From contig CM020620.1 of assembly GCA_009829735.1 (NCBI GenBank), positions 28,304,951 to 28,368,950 on the forward strand: a DNA stretch of 64,000 bases, given 5' to 3'. Shown here one piece after another: positions 8,717-20,765 of the stretch (position 1 is the first letter of the stretch; each line of letters begins with the position of its first letter). Source of the stretch: Pyropia yezoensis (lineage: Eukaryota; Rhodophyta; Bangiophyceae; Bangiales; Bangiaceae). Below the pieces are notes generated by a model. That model searched no databases. It was given only the letters and a program-made list of their open reading frames with translations, and was not told the origin of the DNA. Position numbers and translations under genes: made by a program.

Positions 8717-11700
8717 GGCAGGCGCTTTCCCCAGGCGTCTTCCCGAATCTCCAACGGCAGGGTACTTCTACCCGTTCTCCCCTTGCGTGCCGGGAGAAAG
8801 GACGGCGGTTACCTGCTCAACCGGTAGCCGCCTGGACACCCTGTGTGTTCAAGGGGACATTGCTCGTCCTGCGTAAAGAAAACCTCAAGATTAATGCTCG
8901 TATGCGTGTGGGGGATAGCCTCCCCCAAGCTGTTACGCCGGTGGTTGACACGGGAGCCGGACCAAGCGTCATCACTGAGAACCCGTTACCTCCGGGCTGG
9001 CGTCGACATGCCTGGAGAGCGCCTACCCGGACCCATATCGTCGACGCTTCGGGTCAAACCCTACGACCGCTTGGCCGTCTTCCTGTCGCCATCTATGTCA
9101 ACAATGAACCAATGCTTTTTCCCTTTCTAGTAGTCAAGACCCTATCAGTCCCCCTCATCCTTGGCTGGGACTTCCAGAAGCAGCATGTCAAGAGCATCCT
9201 ACCCGGAGAAGGGAAGGTCCAGTTCAACCATGGGTTTGTGTCACCGGTATTGGAACATCTGGACGCCAAGGTTCGTGTAGCCAAGAGCAAGAGGGAACGC
9301 ATCCCACCCTCTACCTTGACTCTCTTCACACCGGTGCTCCTACCTCCTCGCTCGGAGACCAAGGTTCAAGTAACGACCCGGATTGCAGGTCAATGCCTGA
9401 TCTACGGACGTAAGGAATTTCTGGCGAAACACCGGTTATACTTGGCCCACGGACATCACAAGAAGGTAGAAAGGCACACCCCGTTCTCGGTGCTAATCGT
9501 CAACGTGAGCCGGAAGCCAATAACCCTCGCCAAGGGCACCCGAGTTGGTACAGCAGAGCCTTACCGGGGATCCGCCCGTGCTATGAGCAAGGAAGACCTC
9601 CTGAACCTGCAACAAGAACTGGCATCCAACTTGACGGCCTTAGACGTACCTCCGAAGCAAGAGCAGGCTGGCAGCGCTACTCCGAAACCCGAACAAGCTT
9701 CACCCGGGATGCCGAAGGTCAAGCAAGAAAATGTCCCTCCCGACTTGAAGGAGGCACTGGAGAAGCTTCTCCAGAAATATCGGCACCTGTGGTCGGGAGA
9801 GCTGGGCAAGATGGACGCCACTCTACACCGGATTCAACTCAAGCCGGAAGCTAAGCCAGTGCACATGCAACCATATCGGGCTGGACCTCATCGCCGGGAT
9901 GAGATTGAGAAGCAGGTTAACAAGATGCTCAAGATGGATGTTATCGAGCCGTCTGATGGCGAGTGGGCTTTCCCGGTGGTAGTCGTCCCGAAAACCGGCG
10001 GTCACTTCCGTTTCTGCGTTGACTACCGGCGCCTGAACGAGATGACAGTCAAGGACGTATACCCGATACCCCGGGTGGATGATTGCCTCGACTTTCTTGG
10101 TGATGCCACCCTCTTCTCGACGCTGGATTGTAATGCCGGTTACTGGCAGATCCCTCTGGCTGACGAGGACAAGGACAAGACCACCTTCACGTGCCACCTG
10201 GGACTATTCCGGTGCAAGCGTCTTCCTTTTGGTCTCACCAATGCTCCGAGGACCTTCCAAAGAGCCATCGACATCATCCTGTCCGGGCTAAGGTGGAGAA
10301 CATGTTTGGTCTACCTGGATGACATTATCGTTTTCTCCAAGACCCCAGCGGAACACCTGGAGCACCTTCGGGAGGTCCTGGCCCTCCTGTCCAAGGCTGG
10401 AGTTACCCTCAAGGCCGAGAAGTGCCACCTGTTTGAGACTGAGGTGGAGTATCTGGGGCACGTGCTGAGTCCGGGGGAGCTCCGAGTCAATGAGAAGAAC
10501 ATTAAGGCCCTCCGGCATGCACGGAAACCCAAAACCCAGACGGAACTCAAGAGCTTCCTGGGTATGTGCAACGTCTATCGCCGGTTCGTACGGGACTTTG
10601 CTCTGATTGCCCGGCCACTGACCAAGCTGACCAGCAAGAAGCTTCCCGCACAACTCCCGGTGTTCGACGAGAAGCAGACCGCGGCCTTCGAAGAGCTCAA
10701 GAAGCGCCTTACCACCGCTCCAGTACTGGCGTTACCCAAGCGGGAGGGCCAGTTTGATCTGGAGACGGATGCCTGTGGCGTCCAGGTGGGGTGCTCACTA
10801 CTCCAGCAGCAACCTGATGGGCACTTCCTCCCGATAGGCTACTACAGTCGCGTCTTGACTCCAGCTGAGAAGAACTATTCCACGACCGAGCGCGAGTGCT
10901 TGGCAGTCGTCTGGGCTTGCTTCCTGTTACGGCCATATCTTGAAGGACAAGAGTTCCTCATCCGGACGGACCACGCCAGTCTAAGGTGGCTGCTATGCAT
11001 GGACAGCAGTCAAGGAAGGGTCGCCCGGTGGCGCCTACGCCTTTCGGAGTTCAAGTACAAGGTGTGCACCAGAGCAGGGAGGGAGCACCACTGCGCCGAC
11101 ACCATGTCCCGGCTGGAGACTCCTGCAGCCGATACCGGTCCTATCCCAGAGGAAGTACCTTGCTTCATCCTCCCGAATGTCGGACGTGGCTGGCACGCTC
11201 CCCTGTATGAGACACCTGAAGCTCATCAACCGGTGACCATTCACCGGATGCTGGAGGCACAACTGACGGATCCTCAATGCTTGGAGCTTCGCCACCAAAT
11301 GGACCTGAACCGTAACAGTCGTTTCTCCGAGTCTACGGACGGACTCCTAGTACGGGTGTCACCCTTCGATGGGGCCACTCAAGTCTACGTACCCGGGGCC
11401 TACGAGCTGACATCCCACGCCTGGAGCACTCGTCCCCCCAGGCCGGACATCCTGGTATCAATCGGATGTATGCTTCCATGAGACGACACTATTACTGGGA
11501 AACCATGGCCAGTGACGTCCATAAGTACCTGGAGGCTTGTGTTTCGTGTGCAAGGAACCGGTTGTCCCAGAGGAAGGAGACTTCTAAGCTACGCCTATTC
11601 CCTGCGGCGGAGCCCTTTGCAAGCTTAAGCATGGACATCCTGGGGCCCCTACCTGAAACATCCAGTGGCAACATATACCTGCTCATCATATGTGACCGGT

Positions 11701-12439
11701 TCTCCAAGCTCACTCGAGCAATCCCGCTGAGGACCATCACGGCTCTGGATGTCACGTCAGCCTTCTGCGAGTACTGGATAGCTGCCCATGGCCCTCCAGA
11801 CTCCGTCTTAACCGACAACGGTCCCCAGTTTGCATCCCTGTTCTTCCAAGGAGTCTGTGACCTGATGGGCATCAAGAACTTGTACACTACGACGTACCAC
11901 CCTCAAACGAACGGCCAGGTGGAACGATTCAACCGGACCCTAGTAGACATGCTACGGCACGACGTGGAGGAGCACCAAGAAGACTGGGACGAGCTCCTGG
12001 CTGTCCTCACTCTAGCCTACAACTCCCGAGTTCACCGGACAACGGGGGTCGCTCCACTCGACTTTGTCACCCCAAGGCGGCTGACCAACTTCTCCCTGGA
12101 AAGAATACCAGACGGTCTCCAGCCTGCACTGAAGTCAGGTCCCAAGGCAAAGGATGAGTTCCTGGAACACCTGAAGCTCCTGCTCCCAAGAGTCAAGGAG
12201 TCAATCTCGAAGACCCAGGAGCGATACAAGCGGGCTATGACAAGGGCGTTCGGGAAAAGAACAAGGAACTGGGTGGTGGCGACTGGGTTTTTGTGGACAA
12301 CCATAGCAAGACCCGGGGGAAGCTGGACTCGAAGACGGATGGACCTTATGAGATCCTGAATACGGACGGTTGGACCTTTCTTCTAGACGTGGATGGCTCC
12401 CCGTACCGCGTGAGCAGCGACCATGTCACCCGAGCTCCA
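8710..12439 (+). CDS. pol: B pol (first assembled copy; runs into the gap)
   Basis: Pol read in the -1 frame from gag. Protease motif DTGA near 8947, reverse transcriptase with YLDD at 10312-10323, RNase H with its first Asp near 10763, integrase zinc region near 11440-11560 and catalytic D, D, E around 11630, 11812 and 11921. A single missing C near 11393 (CCCCGGGG in the other copy) breaks the frame between 11394 and 11480, and a missing G near 12231 breaks it again. Both lie in the last kilobase before the gap and are absent from the second copy, so they look like contig-end sequencing errors. The merged ORF would be about 1,365 codons, close to A2 pol (1,389). Confidence 0.85.
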
Positions 12440-12939
12440 NNNNNNNNNNNNNNNNNNNNNNNNNNNNNNNNNNNNNNNNNNNNNNNNNNNNNNNNNNNNN
12501 NNNNNNNNNNNNNNNNNNNNNNNNNNNNNNNNNNNNNNNNNNNNNNNNNNNNNNNNNNNNNNNNNNNNNNNNNNNNNNNNNNNNNNNNNNNNNNNNNNNN
12601 NNNNNNNNNNNNNNNNNNNNNNNNNNNNNNNNNNNNNNNNNNNNNNNNNNNNNNNNNNNNNNNNNNNNNNNNNNNNNNNNNNNNNNNNNNNNNNNNNNNN
12701 NNNNNNNNNNNNNNNNNNNNNNNNNNNNNNNNNNNNNNNNNNNNNNNNNNNNNNNNNNNNNNNNNNNNNNNNNNNNNNNNNNNNNNNNNNNNNNNNNNNN
12801 NNNNNNNNNNNNNNNNNNNNNNNNNNNNNNNNNNNNNNNNNNNNNNNNNNNNNNNNNNNNNNNNNNNNNNNNNNNNNNNNNNNNNNNNNNNNNNNNNNNN
12901 NNNNNNNNNNNNNNNNNNNNNNNNNNNNNNNNNNNNNNN
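12440..12939. other. Assembly gap of exactly 500 N
   Basis: A run of 500 N, typical of a fixed-size placeholder. The sequence on its left ends at a point equal to 17379 and the sequence on its right begins at a point equal to 7994, so it separates overlapping contigs and not unknown sequence. Confidence 0.95.
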
Positions 12940-13659
12940 CTGAACCGGGCAACCATGGAAAGACAAGAGACTCCAGAGGCGTTCGCCCGTCGTGTCCGGA
13001 GATGAGCGATGCTTGTGGCAACGTTTACCCTGAGGACAGGCTCAAGATGATCTTCTCGGAAGGGCTTCCTGAATATCTTCAAGTGGATGCGGAGAACTAC
13101 AACCAGGAACATCAAGAACATACCTTCAGCAGTTGATGTCCTACACCCAGGGCAAGTACCGGCAAGCCAGGGCCCTCCAAGCTCCCATGGTATCAACTCC
13201 CAAGCCGTTGTCGCGAGTTCGACCCGGACCCGACAAGTATAATGGAGGCGATAGCCCTGTACCGGTACTCGCAGTTGGCGAGGCCTCACCCATGGGGTCA
13301 GGGGACAAGTGGGGCGGCTTCGTTTCCAAGGAGCAACCATCCCTGGTCGCCCCCAAGCAAGTCAAGAAGCAGCGGTTCCGGTCTTGTTGGCTGTGCCAGA
13401 AGGAGGATCACATGTCCTACCAGTGCCCGACCATTCCCAAGACCTCCAGGAGAAACTCAAGCGTCAAGGACTGGTGTTTGCAAAGGCGGTCAACTGGGCT
13501 GACCGGCGAGCACCCTCCAAGATGGACCAGGCACAGGTACACGCAATCCGAGTGGCAACCTTACAGAGCATCACGGAGGCTCTGGCAAGGGAAGCTCCTA
13601 CGGACTTTGACCTGGAGACCGAAACCTCTAAGGACTCCTCGGACCCGGGAAACGAGTAG
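12940..13659 (+). pseudogene. gag: B gag 3' half, probable false duplicate
   Basis: Repeats 7994-8716. Several one-base losses against the first copy (near 12998, 13126 and 13441) and a few substitutions break the frame. The density of indels close to the gap, compared with almost none later, points to poor consensus at a contig end. The knuckle and the GGGAAAC heptamer (13647-13653) are still present. Confidence 0.75.
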
Positions 13660-16600
13660 GGCAGGCGCTCTCCCCAAGCTTCCCGAATCTCCAACGGCAG
13701 GGTACTTCTACCGTTCTCCCCTTGCGTGCCGGGAGAAAGGACGGCGGTTACCTGCTCAACCGGTAGCCGCCTGGACACCCTGTGTGTTCAAGGGGACATT
13801 GCTCGTCCTGCGTAAAGAAAACCTCAAGATTAATGCTCGTATGCGTGTGGGGGATAGCCTCCCCCAAGCTGTTACGCCGGTGGTTGACACGGGAGCCGGA
13901 CCAAGCGTCATCACTGAGAACCTCTTACCTCCGGGCTGGCGTCGACATGCCTGGAGAGCGCCTACCCGGACCCATATCGTCGACGCTTCGGGTCAAACCC
14001 TACGACCGCTTGGCCGTCTTCCTGTCGCCATCTATGTCAACAATGAACCAATGCTTTTTCCCTTTCTAGTAGTCAAGACCCTATCAGTCCCCCTCATCCT
14101 TGGCTGGGACTTCCAGAAGCAGCATGTCAAGAGCATCCTACCCGGAGAAGGGAAGGTCCAGTTCAACCATGGGTTTGTGTCACCGGTATTGGAACATCTG
14201 GACGCCAAGGTTCGTGTAGCCAAGAGCAAGAGGGAACGCATCCCACCCTCTACCTTGACTCTCTTCACACCGGTGCTCCTACCTCCTCGCTCGGAGACCA
14301 AGGTTCAAGTAACGACCCGGATTGCAGGTCAATGCCTGATCTACGGACGTAAGGAATTTCTGGCGAAACACCGGTTATACTTGGCCACGGACATCACAAG
14401 AAGGTAGAAAGGCACACCCCGTTCTCGGTGCTAATCGTCAACGTGAGCCGGAAGCCAATAACCCTCGCCAAGGGCACCCGAGTTGGTACAGCAGAGCCTT
14501 ACCGGGGATCCGCCCGTGCTATGAGCAAGGAAGACCTCCTGAACCTGCAACAAGAAACTGGCATCCAACTTGACGGCCTTAGACGTACCTCCGAAGCAAG
14601 AGCAGGCTGGCAGCGCTACTCCGAAACCCGAACAAGCTTCACCCGGGATGCCGAAGGTCAAGCAAGAAAATGTCCCTCCGACTTGAAGGAGGCACTGGAG
14701 AAGCTTCTCCAGAAATATCGGCACCTGTGGTCGGGAGAGCTGGGCAAGATGGACGCCACTCTACACCGGATTCAACTCAAGCCGGAAGCTAAGCCAGTGC
14801 ACATGCAACCATATCGGGCTGGACCTCATCGCCGGGATGAGATTGAGAAGCAGGTTAACAAGATGCTCAAGATGGATGTTATCGAGCCGTCTGATGGCGA
14901 GTGGGCTTTCCCGGTGGTAGTCGTCCCGAAAACCGGCGGTCACTTCCGTTTCTGCGTTGACTACCGGCGCCTGAACGAGATGACAGTCAAGGACGTATAC
15001 CCGATACCCCGGGTGGATGATTGCCTCGACTTTCTTGGTGATGCCACCCTCTTCTCGACGCTGGATTGTAATGCCGGTTACTGGCAGATCCCTCTGGCTG
15101 ACGAGGACAAGGACAAGACCACCTTCACGTGCCACCTGGGACTATTCCGGTGCAAGCGTCTTCCTTTTGGTCTCACCAATGCTCCGAGGACCTTCCAAAG
15201 AGCCATCGACATCATCCTGTCCGGGCTAAGGTGGAGAACATGTTTGGTCTACCTGGATGACATTATCGTTTTCTCCAAGACCCCAGCGGAACACCTGGAG
15301 CACCTTCGGGAGGTCCTGGCCCTCCTGTCCAAGGCTGGAGTTACCCTCAAGGCCGAGAAGTGCCACCTGTTTGAGACTGAGGTGGAGTATCTGGGGCACG
15401 TGCTGAGTCCGGGGGAGCTCCGAGTCAATGAGAAGAACATTAAGGCCCTCCGGCATGCACGGAAACCCAAAACCCAGACGGAACTCAAGAGCTTCCTGGG
15501 TATGTGCAACGTCTATCGCCGGTTCGTACGGGACTTTGCTCTGATTGCCCGGCCACTGACCAAGCTGACCAGCAAGAAGCTTCCCGCACAACTCCCGGTG
15601 TTCGACGAGAAGCAGACCGCGGCCTTCGAAGAGCTCAAGAAGCGCCTTACCACCGCTCCAGTACTGGCGTTACCCAAGCGGGAGGGCCAGTTTGATCTGG
15701 AGACGGATGCCTGTGGCGTCCAGGTGGGGTGCTCACTACTCCAGCAGCAACCTGATGGGCACTTCCTCCCGATAGGCTACTACAGTCGCGTCTTGACTCC
15801 AGCTGAGAAGAACTATTCCACGACCGAGCGCGAGTGCTTGGCAGTCGTCTGGGCTTGCTTCCTGTTACGGCCATATCTTGAAGGACAAGAGTTCCTCATC
15901 CGGACGGACCACGCCAGTCTAAGGTGGCTGCTATGCATGGACAGCAGTCAAGGAAGGGTCGCCCGGTGGCGCCTACGCCTTTCGGAGTTCAAGTACAAGG
16001 TGTGCACCAGAGCAGGGAGGGAGCACCACTGCGCCGACACCATGTCCCGGCTGGAGACTCCTGCAGCCGATACCGGTCCTATCCCAGAGGAAGTACCTTG
16101 CTTCATCCTCCCGAATGTCGGACGTGGCTGGCACGCTCCCCTGTATGAGACACCTGAAGCTCATCAACCGGTGACCATTCACCGGATGCTGGAGGCACAA
16201 CTGACGGATCCTCAATGCTTGGAGCTTCGCCACCAAATGGACCTGAACCGTAACAGTCGTTTCTCCGAGTCTACGGACGGACTCCTAGTACGGGTGTCAC
16301 CCTTCGATGGGGCCACTCAAGTCTACGTACCCCGGGGCCTACGAGCTGACATCCCACGCCTGGAGCACTCGTCCCCCCAGGCCGGACATCCTGGTATCAA
16401 TCGGATGTATGCTTCCATGAGACGACACTATTACTGGGAAACCATGGCCAGTGACGTCCATAAGTACCTGGAGGCTTGTGTTTCGTGTGCAAGGAACCGG
16501 TTGTCCCAGAGGAAGGAGACTTCTAAGCTACGCCTATTCCCTGCGGCGGAGCCCTTTGCAAGCTTAAGCATGGACATCCTGGGGCCCCTACCTGAAACAT

Positions 16601-17742
16601 CCAGTGGCAACATATACCTGCTCATCATATGTGACCGGTTCTCCAAGCTCACTCGAGCAATCCCGCTGAGGACCATCACGGCTCTGGATGTCACGTCAGC
16701 CTTCTGCGAGTACTGGATAGCTGCCCATGGCCCTCCAGACTCCGTCTTAACCGACAACGGTCCCCAGTTTGCATCCCTGTTCTTCCAAGGAGTCTGTGAC
16801 CTGATGGGCATCAAGAACTTGTACACTACGACGTACCACCCTCAAACGAACGGCCAGGTGGAACGATTCAACCGGACCCTAGTAGACATGCTACGGCACG
16901 ACGTGGAGGAGCACCAAGAAGACTGGGACGAGCTCCTGGCTGTCCTCACTCTAGCCTACAACTCCCGAGTTCACCGGACAACGGGGGTCGCTCCACTCGA
17001 CTTTGTCACCCCAAGGCGGCTGACCAACTTCTCCCTGGAAAGAATACCAGACGGTCTCCAGCCTGCACTGAAGTCAGGTCCCAAGGCAAAGGATGAGTTC
17101 CTGGAACACCTGAAGCTCCTGCTCCCAAGAGTCAAGGAGTCAATCTCGAAGACCCAGGAGCGATACAAGCGGGGCTATGACAAGGGCGTTCGGGAAAAGA
17201 ACAAGGAACTGGGTGGTGGCGACTGGGTTTTTGTGGACAACCATAGCAAGACCCGGGGGAAGCTGGACTCGAAGACGGATGGACCTTATGAGATCCTGAA
17301 TACGGACGGTTGGACCTTTCTTCTAGACGTGGATGGCTCCCCGTACCGCGTGAGCAGCGACCATGTCACCCGAGCTCCACCGCCAAGCCAACGGGACTTG
17401 ACCTGGCGCAAGCGGGCCGCAGTACCCTTGCTATCCCAAGAAGAGGGTCGGGAATATGCCTACGTCAAGTTTGTGGACCATGCCTGGAGAGACGGACGCC
17501 TGTACCTGCGAGTACGCTGGTTCGGTTTTAACCCGGCAGATGCTACCTGGGAACCCTCAAACCGGCTACCCATCGCGGATGTCTGTGCCTACACGCGACG
17601 GAACGGGATAGAGGGCACTCCAGTGGCCAGAGCCGGCAAGATTCTGGAGTCGGACTCGGAGGAGGACCAAGAGGATGGGGCCAACCAAGACCCTCGGGAC
17701 GAGCCGAGTTCATCCGCAACGGATGCGGAACAAGAGGATTGA
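13653..17742 (+). CDS. pol: B pol (second assembled copy, complete 3' end with chromodomain)
   Basis: Same protein as at 8710-12439. A lost C near 14386 and two further indels before 14700 break the protease-RT linker, but from about 14690 the frame is open to 17742. It contains RT (YLDD near 15250), RNase H, integrase with the HHCC region and the DDE triad, and a C-terminal chromodomain at about 17456-17600 (YVKFVDHAW, LYLRVRWFGF, TWEPS). This copy supplies the 3' end missing from the first. Downstream, 17743-17887 separates it from the antisense ORF coming the other way; I see nothing in that spacer. Confidence 0.88.
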
Positions 17743-17887
17743 GAAGAAGGGAACGGGTATATCAAGGAGAACACGCAATACAAGCATGGAACAATCAAGG
17801 AAAACAAGCACCCGCTCGGGCAACCCTTCTCTCCGCCTCTTCCCTCCTCGCTTCTCCCAAGACCCTCACCCTCCTTGCCTCCAACTA

Positions 17888-20005
17888 CTACTCCCGGCGC
17901 GGACGCTGAGCCGCGGGAGTGTCCTCCAGCGCTGCCTCCGCGGCACGACGGGAACCGGAGGAAGACGGGATGACGTAGTGCGGTGGACGCGGTGCATCCC
18001 GGTATGACGCCATCGGAGTAGTACCGGTAGTTGCCGGGGGCACCCGCTCATCCAGATATGCCCGTCGGCGCCCCTGGAAGCCAGTGAAGGTTTCTGACCA
18101 CTGCTGGGCCAAGCCATGCCGCGTCAAGGTCGCCAGTAGTTCGCCAACCACCGGGCTGTTCGACATCTGGCCGCTGTCCGCGCAAGCAAACACCCGGTCG
18201 ACCACGTTGTTCAAGACGCTGGCGTAAGTACCCAGCACCAGGGAGGACCCAACGCCTTCAACCTGCACCGGAAGACGACCCAGCAGGTCTTCAATCATAC
18301 CGACGTCGTACTGGTCGCATGTCGGACCACCTTGGATCAGGTACCAGTCAGGCACTCGGAAGCGGGTAAGGCGCAGAGTCGGCGGCGGAATCTCGAACCG
18401 CCCCGAGGATGACACCACCGGACGGTCCACAACGGCCCCCGAAACCGAAGTACCCAACTCCAGCGGAGGCACAGCGCCGCCGGCGTTGGAAGAAGGCGTC
18501 CGAGGCGGAGCGGCCGGAGTGGTAGGCGACCGCACGGTCACCCCCAGACTCGCCGCAGACAGGCGCGGTGCCGGAGGAGCTTGAAGTACCGGCACAGCCG
18601 GAACAGGGCGTGAACGCGCCGGCGACGGCTCAGGCGAGGCCACCGGGGCGACAGGTGCAACAGGAGGAAGCGGAGCCGCCGCAGACGCCTGACCGACCGC
18701 CGCGGCCCCTCCCGACTCCTGCACCGGCGGCCCAACTGGCAGAAGATCAAGGGCGGCCGGGGCAGGAAAGCTACCTAGCTGCGGCCACGCCGGAAGCGGC
18801 GTCGCCAGCTGCACCTTGGCCGGAGAAGACTGGTAGACCACCTGCGCCCAACCGAAGCCATCCCGACGCGGGCGGTTCTGGTCGGCGATCGCGTTCAAGA
18901 AGATCCGGTCATGCACCGGCACCAGACGCCGGAAGTCAATCATCGCCTGGAAGAGCCCCTTGTACTCTTCGTCCTGGCTGCACAGGAAGTCGACGGTCAA
19001 CTTGTCGACAATCCAGACCATCAGGAGGTCAGGGAGAAACCAAAGCTGGTTGGACACCAAGACCTCGTGAAGCCAGTGGTTGGCCGCCAAGACTGTCATC
19101 TCGGACGTCTACATCATGTACGGGATCGAGTGGAAGAAGCCCTTGATCGACGCCTGAGTCAAGGCGTCCAAGAAGTACCAGGTGAAGGGGATGCTGGAAG
19201 GAGCAAACCCGACCGGGATCTCGACTTCCTGCTGCTGCGGGATGACCTTGGGGTAGTACGCCGCCCGTTTAGCCTTATCCAGCTTCCAGAACTCCTGATG
19301 GTTGCAGCTCACGAGGAATTCACGCTGGCGGCCGCGTCGCTCGCCTTGCTCCCGTGCCGGTGACAACTTGGAGTACTTCCGGGTCAGGAAAGGCGGCTCC
19401 AGAGCGACCATGCTCGGACGGGGGTCGCAGTTCAGGCTCCCCGACCCCTTGAGCGCCTCGTTCCAGACCTTGAGCGCCCGGTGGACGTACCCTTCCTCCT
19501 CCGGCCACCGGAGAACGGACGCGGACACGCGACGCTCGGTCAAGGGCAGATCCAGCAGCAGCGCGAAGGGGAGATCCTCCAGACGAGCAACCCAGGAGGA
19601 ACCCGAGAAGCTCTGGGAGCGGTCTTGTGCCAGGCGCATCTGGTCCGCCGTGTGAAGACGAGCCTTATCCATCTCTGTCAAGACCCCGCGCTGGGATTCC
19701 TTGCGCCAGAGGTCCAAGCAATCCTGCTGGCACTGGGCCGCGCCGGCGTTGCCGACCACCGTGGAGTAACGCCGGGCCGCCAGAGGGTCCTGCCCAAGAA
19801 GCATCTCCGGGAGGCCCACCGGGGGGGTCTCGACCGGGTGCATCACAGAAGCCGGGGGAACCCGATCCGTCCCCGCCGTGGCGACCGGCGCCGACATCGA
19901 CACCCGAGGAACCGGAGGCAGGAGAGGGGCGCGACTACCCGAGTTCTCCTCCGCAACACTCGCCGCCGGAACCACGGGCCCAGCTTGGATCTCGGAACTG
20001 GACAT
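17888..20005 (-). pseudogene. B antisense ORF, split by one in-frame TAG
   Basis: A long ORF opposite to gag-pol, between pol and the 3' LTR. ATG at 20005 (MSSSEIQAG) gives 298 codons, a TAG at 19109-19111, then the same frame continues three codons later for about 405 codons to 17888. The conserved core straddles the stop: before it AAYYPK and EVEIPVGF, after it VLAANHWLHEV and LWFLPDLL (LWFLP at 19031-19045). These match blocks of the C and A antisense ORFs in order. The C-terminal half is Pro/Ala/Ser rich. No known domain is recognised. The TAG may be a mutation, a sequencing error or a genuine end of the first protein. Confidence 0.65.
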
Positions 20006-20189
20006 GACGTCCAGACTCCGGGGGAACGCGAGGGCCAAGGTGAAGGAGAGAAGGGGGGCAGAGAACCGGAGCAGGTGATCGTGACCAGGGTGAAGACGCT
20101 CGACCTCGGCACCGGTGTGGACGTGCTCGAGGCTGTGCACGGTGGCACCTGGTTCGGCCCGAGGACGTGCCGGACTAGGGAGGGAGCTA

Positions 20190-20760
20190 TGTAGCATCCC
20201 TGGCCCCGACTTGGCGCCGACCCGGGACTACAACCAGAGGGCACCAGGTGCCAGAACACGCCCGCCGTGTTGTGATGGTTGGCGGCCGTGGCCCGTGCCC
20301 GGCACTGGGATGCGGTGGACTACGCTATCCACACGTGAGAGAGGGATTGCTGATGAGTTCTTGCATACTTGTGAGGGACTTGATTTGAGAGAATTTGAGT
20401 GTGAGATTAGTGAGTGGGAATAGAATTAGTAGTGATAGTGGCCCCCGACCTGACGAGGTTAGACTCGGGTCGGGGCCACTCGGGGTTATGGGGGGGCTAC
20501 CTGGCCAACGTGCCGAGGCTCCCCCAGATGCACGTTAAGAGGGACAGCGAGGCGCCCTGGGCCCGCGCCCTCAGGAAAAAGACAACTGCGCGTTTGCTTT
20601 CCTCTTCCCCGTGTGCACTACCGTGCGTATCTGTTTGCTCTGCGAGCAGGCACGTGAGGCAACAGGCATACCATTCTCGTAGTTCCCCTTTCTGTGTTAC
20701 CTGTCCCTTTCCCCCGAGGGATATAGACACGTGTCTGAGAGGATCGAGTTTTATGCCACA
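20190..20760 (+). repeat. B 3' LTR
   Basis: 571 bp, preceded by the purine-rich AGGGAGGGAG at 20179-20188 (likely polypurine tract) and followed by the TSD CAACC. Confidence 0.93.
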
Positions 20761-20765
20761 CAACC

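Larger units (their letters stand above)
6174..20760 (+). mobile_element. B: Ty3/gypsy chromovirus inserted in A1 pol
   Basis: 571-bp LTRs at both ends (6174-6744 and 20190-20760) differ at about four positions, so insertion is recent. Order: LTR, primer site, gag, pol, assembly gap, repeated gag-pol, antisense ORF, LTR. The sequence on both sides of the 500-N gap is the same gag-pol stretch (7994-12439 and 12940-17379), so the true element is probably about 9.65 kb. Pol ends with a chromodomain, the mark of chromoviruses, which use it to target chromatin. A perfect 5-bp TSD flanks the element. Confidence 0.9.

Noticed and set aside
12293..13340. Several frames running through the N gap
   Set aside because: They exist only because N codons are not stops; the real frames end in the contigs on each side.
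13133..14407. Apparent gag-protease fusion in the second B copy
   Set aside because: Produced by single-base losses near a contig end; the first copy has separate overlapping gag and pol frames.
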